NCBI GenBank assembly: GCA_023416545.1
Contig: JAEZHO010000005.1
Location: forward strand, 1 to 6,220
DNA: 6,220 nt
Direction: 5' to 3'
DNA from: Pseudomonadota bacterium
GTDB taxonomy: Bacteria > Pseudomonadota > Alphaproteobacteria > Rhizobiales > Rhizobiaceae
The notes beneath the pieces are model-generated. The model saw only the letters and a program-made list of their open reading frames with translations. It did no database searches and was not told the origin of the DNA. Made by a program: the position numbers and the translations under genes. This document shows, piece by piece, positions 5,468 through 6,220 of this stretch (the first letter of the stretch is position 1; each line of letters opens with the position of its first letter).

Positions 5468-6220
5468 TTGCGTCGCCGTACTGCCATCCTATCCGTGGTT
5501 TTCGTCGTATTCGGCCTCGGTATCGTCTTCGGCGGCGGCGAGATTACCGCGCGCCGGTATATGGACGAGTCCGCGGCCCAGGCCGGAACGACGCTCCGGC
5601 TCGCCGTGCTGGCGCTTGAGGGGCACCTGAAGCGCTACGAGGCACTGCCAGCGCTGATCGCCGACCAGGCGCTGGTCGAGGAACTGGTCCAGAGGCCGGA
5701 TGACGAGCAACTGAGGGAGCGGACGAACCGCTACCTGAAGGAGATCAACACGCTTCTCACCTCGTCAGACATCTATGTGATGACGCCGGACGGCAATACG
5801 ATTGCGGCCAGCAACTATGACGGCCCGCTGAGCTTCGTGGGCGAGAACTTCAGCTACCGCCCGTATTTCCAGGACGCGGCCAACGGCCGGCAATCCCGCT
5901 TCTATGCGCTGGGCACCACATCCCTGAAGAGAGGCTATTACTTCGGCTCTCCCGTGACGGTGGATGGAGCGGTCCTCGGCGTCATCGTGTTCAAGGTCGA
6001 TATCGACGGCATCGAGCGCTCCTGGACCGGCGGCGACAGCCGCATCTTCGTGTCGGACCCGGAAGGCATCATCTTCATGACGGGTTCGCCGCAATGGCTT
6101 TACGCCGCGATCGAACCGCTGACGCCGGAACGCCTGGCGCGCACCGAGGCCTCGCGCCGCTATGCGGATGCATGGCTGAGGGAACTTCCGATCCGCCGCG
6201 GCAGCTATGCCGGGCACGAG
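5468..6220 (+). CDS. dctB: DctB-like C4-dicarboxylate sensor histidine kinase, N-terminal part (runs off right edge)
   Basis: 251 residues are visible from the TTG start. A basic RRR (2-4) precedes one membrane helix (about 5-22), followed by a periplasmic sensor region with the double PDC fold pattern of DctB: an amphipathic stretch (about 33-90), the core IYVMTPDGNTIAASNYDG, then SFVGENFSYRPYF (Arg131-Phe134), YALGTTSLKRGYYFGSPV (146-163) and VLGVIVFKVDIDGIE. The RPYF and YALGTTS motifs are typical of the dicarboxylate-binding pocket in DctB sensors. The second helix, dimerisation and ATPase domains lie outside the window. In known systems DctB phosphorylates DctD, which activates sigma54-dependent transport genes when succinate, malate or fumarate is present. 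An in-frame ATG at 5408 would give 20 more residues (MELGGVFSI...) and is the alternative start. Only the sensor half is seen, so a DctB paralogue with another ligand (for example an AauS-like sensor) remains possible. The neighbouring divergent gene is not dctA. Confidence 0.8.
   Translation, partial: MRRRTAILSVVFVVFGLGIVFGGGEITARRYMDESAAQAGTTLRLAVLALEGHLKRYEALPALIADQALVEELVQRPDDEQLRERTNRYLKEINTLLTSSDIYVMTPDGNTIAASNYDGPLSFVGENFSYRPYFQDAANGRQSRFYALGTTSLKRGYYFGSPVTVDGAVLGVIVFKVDIDGIERSWTGGDSRIFVSDPEGIIFMTGSPQWLYAAIEPLTPERLARTEASRRYADAWLRELPIRRGSYAGHE

Noticed and set aside
5489..6217. Minus-strand open frames (5710-5489 and 6217-5765)
   Set aside because: They are antisense to the kinase sensor domain, which has recognisable PDC motifs in the plus frame, and they show no family features of their own.

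Overview
The window is GC-rich, densely coding bacterial DNA with the codon character of an alphaproteobacterium, most likely Rhizobiales. The main support for that group is the recognisable DctB-type sensor kinase at the right edge together with the high-GC gene style. The species cannot be named from the sequence. No RNA genes, mobile elements, CRISPR arrays or clear intrinsic terminators are visible.

Layout. Four complete genes lie on the minus strand, and one plus-strand gene runs off the right edge. Reading the minus strand in transcription order: a small DUF4126-type membrane protein (5265 to 4789); an FAD/NAD-linked disulfide oxidoreductase of the mercuric reductase/lipoamide dehydrogenase family (4792 to 3419); a 94-base gap; a glutamine-hydrolysing asparagine synthase homologue (3324 to 1348); and a polytopic flippase-like protein of the polysaccharide exporter superfamily (1351 to 32). 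The first 11 codons of a probable further gene (35 to 1) follow and run off the left edge. Three of the junctions are 4-base ATGA stop/start overlaps (4789-4792, 1348-1351, 32-35), so the genes form two translationally coupled groups. They may be one transcript, because no convincing promoter or terminator is seen in the gap 3325-3418.

The left group (AsnB plus flippase plus an unseen partner) looks like the edge of a surface-polysaccharide or other glycoconjugate locus, with AsnB possibly amidating a sugar acid or similar precursor rather than supplying free asparagine. The middle pair couples an inner-membrane protein of unknown function to a cytosolic flavoprotein redox enzyme. On the right, transcribed divergently, is the N-terminal part (membrane anchor and periplasmic PDC-type sensor) of a DctB-like C4-dicarboxylate sensor kinase. 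The classical divergent partner dctA is not next to it.

Points worth a second look are the unusual dctB neighbourhood, the uncertain dctB start (a TTG with a good Shine-Dalgarno versus an upstream ATG in another frame separated by G runs), the likely role of AsnB, and the DUF4126/flavoprotein pairing. Nothing here proves a new system. The long opposite-strand reading frames are shadows of these genes.
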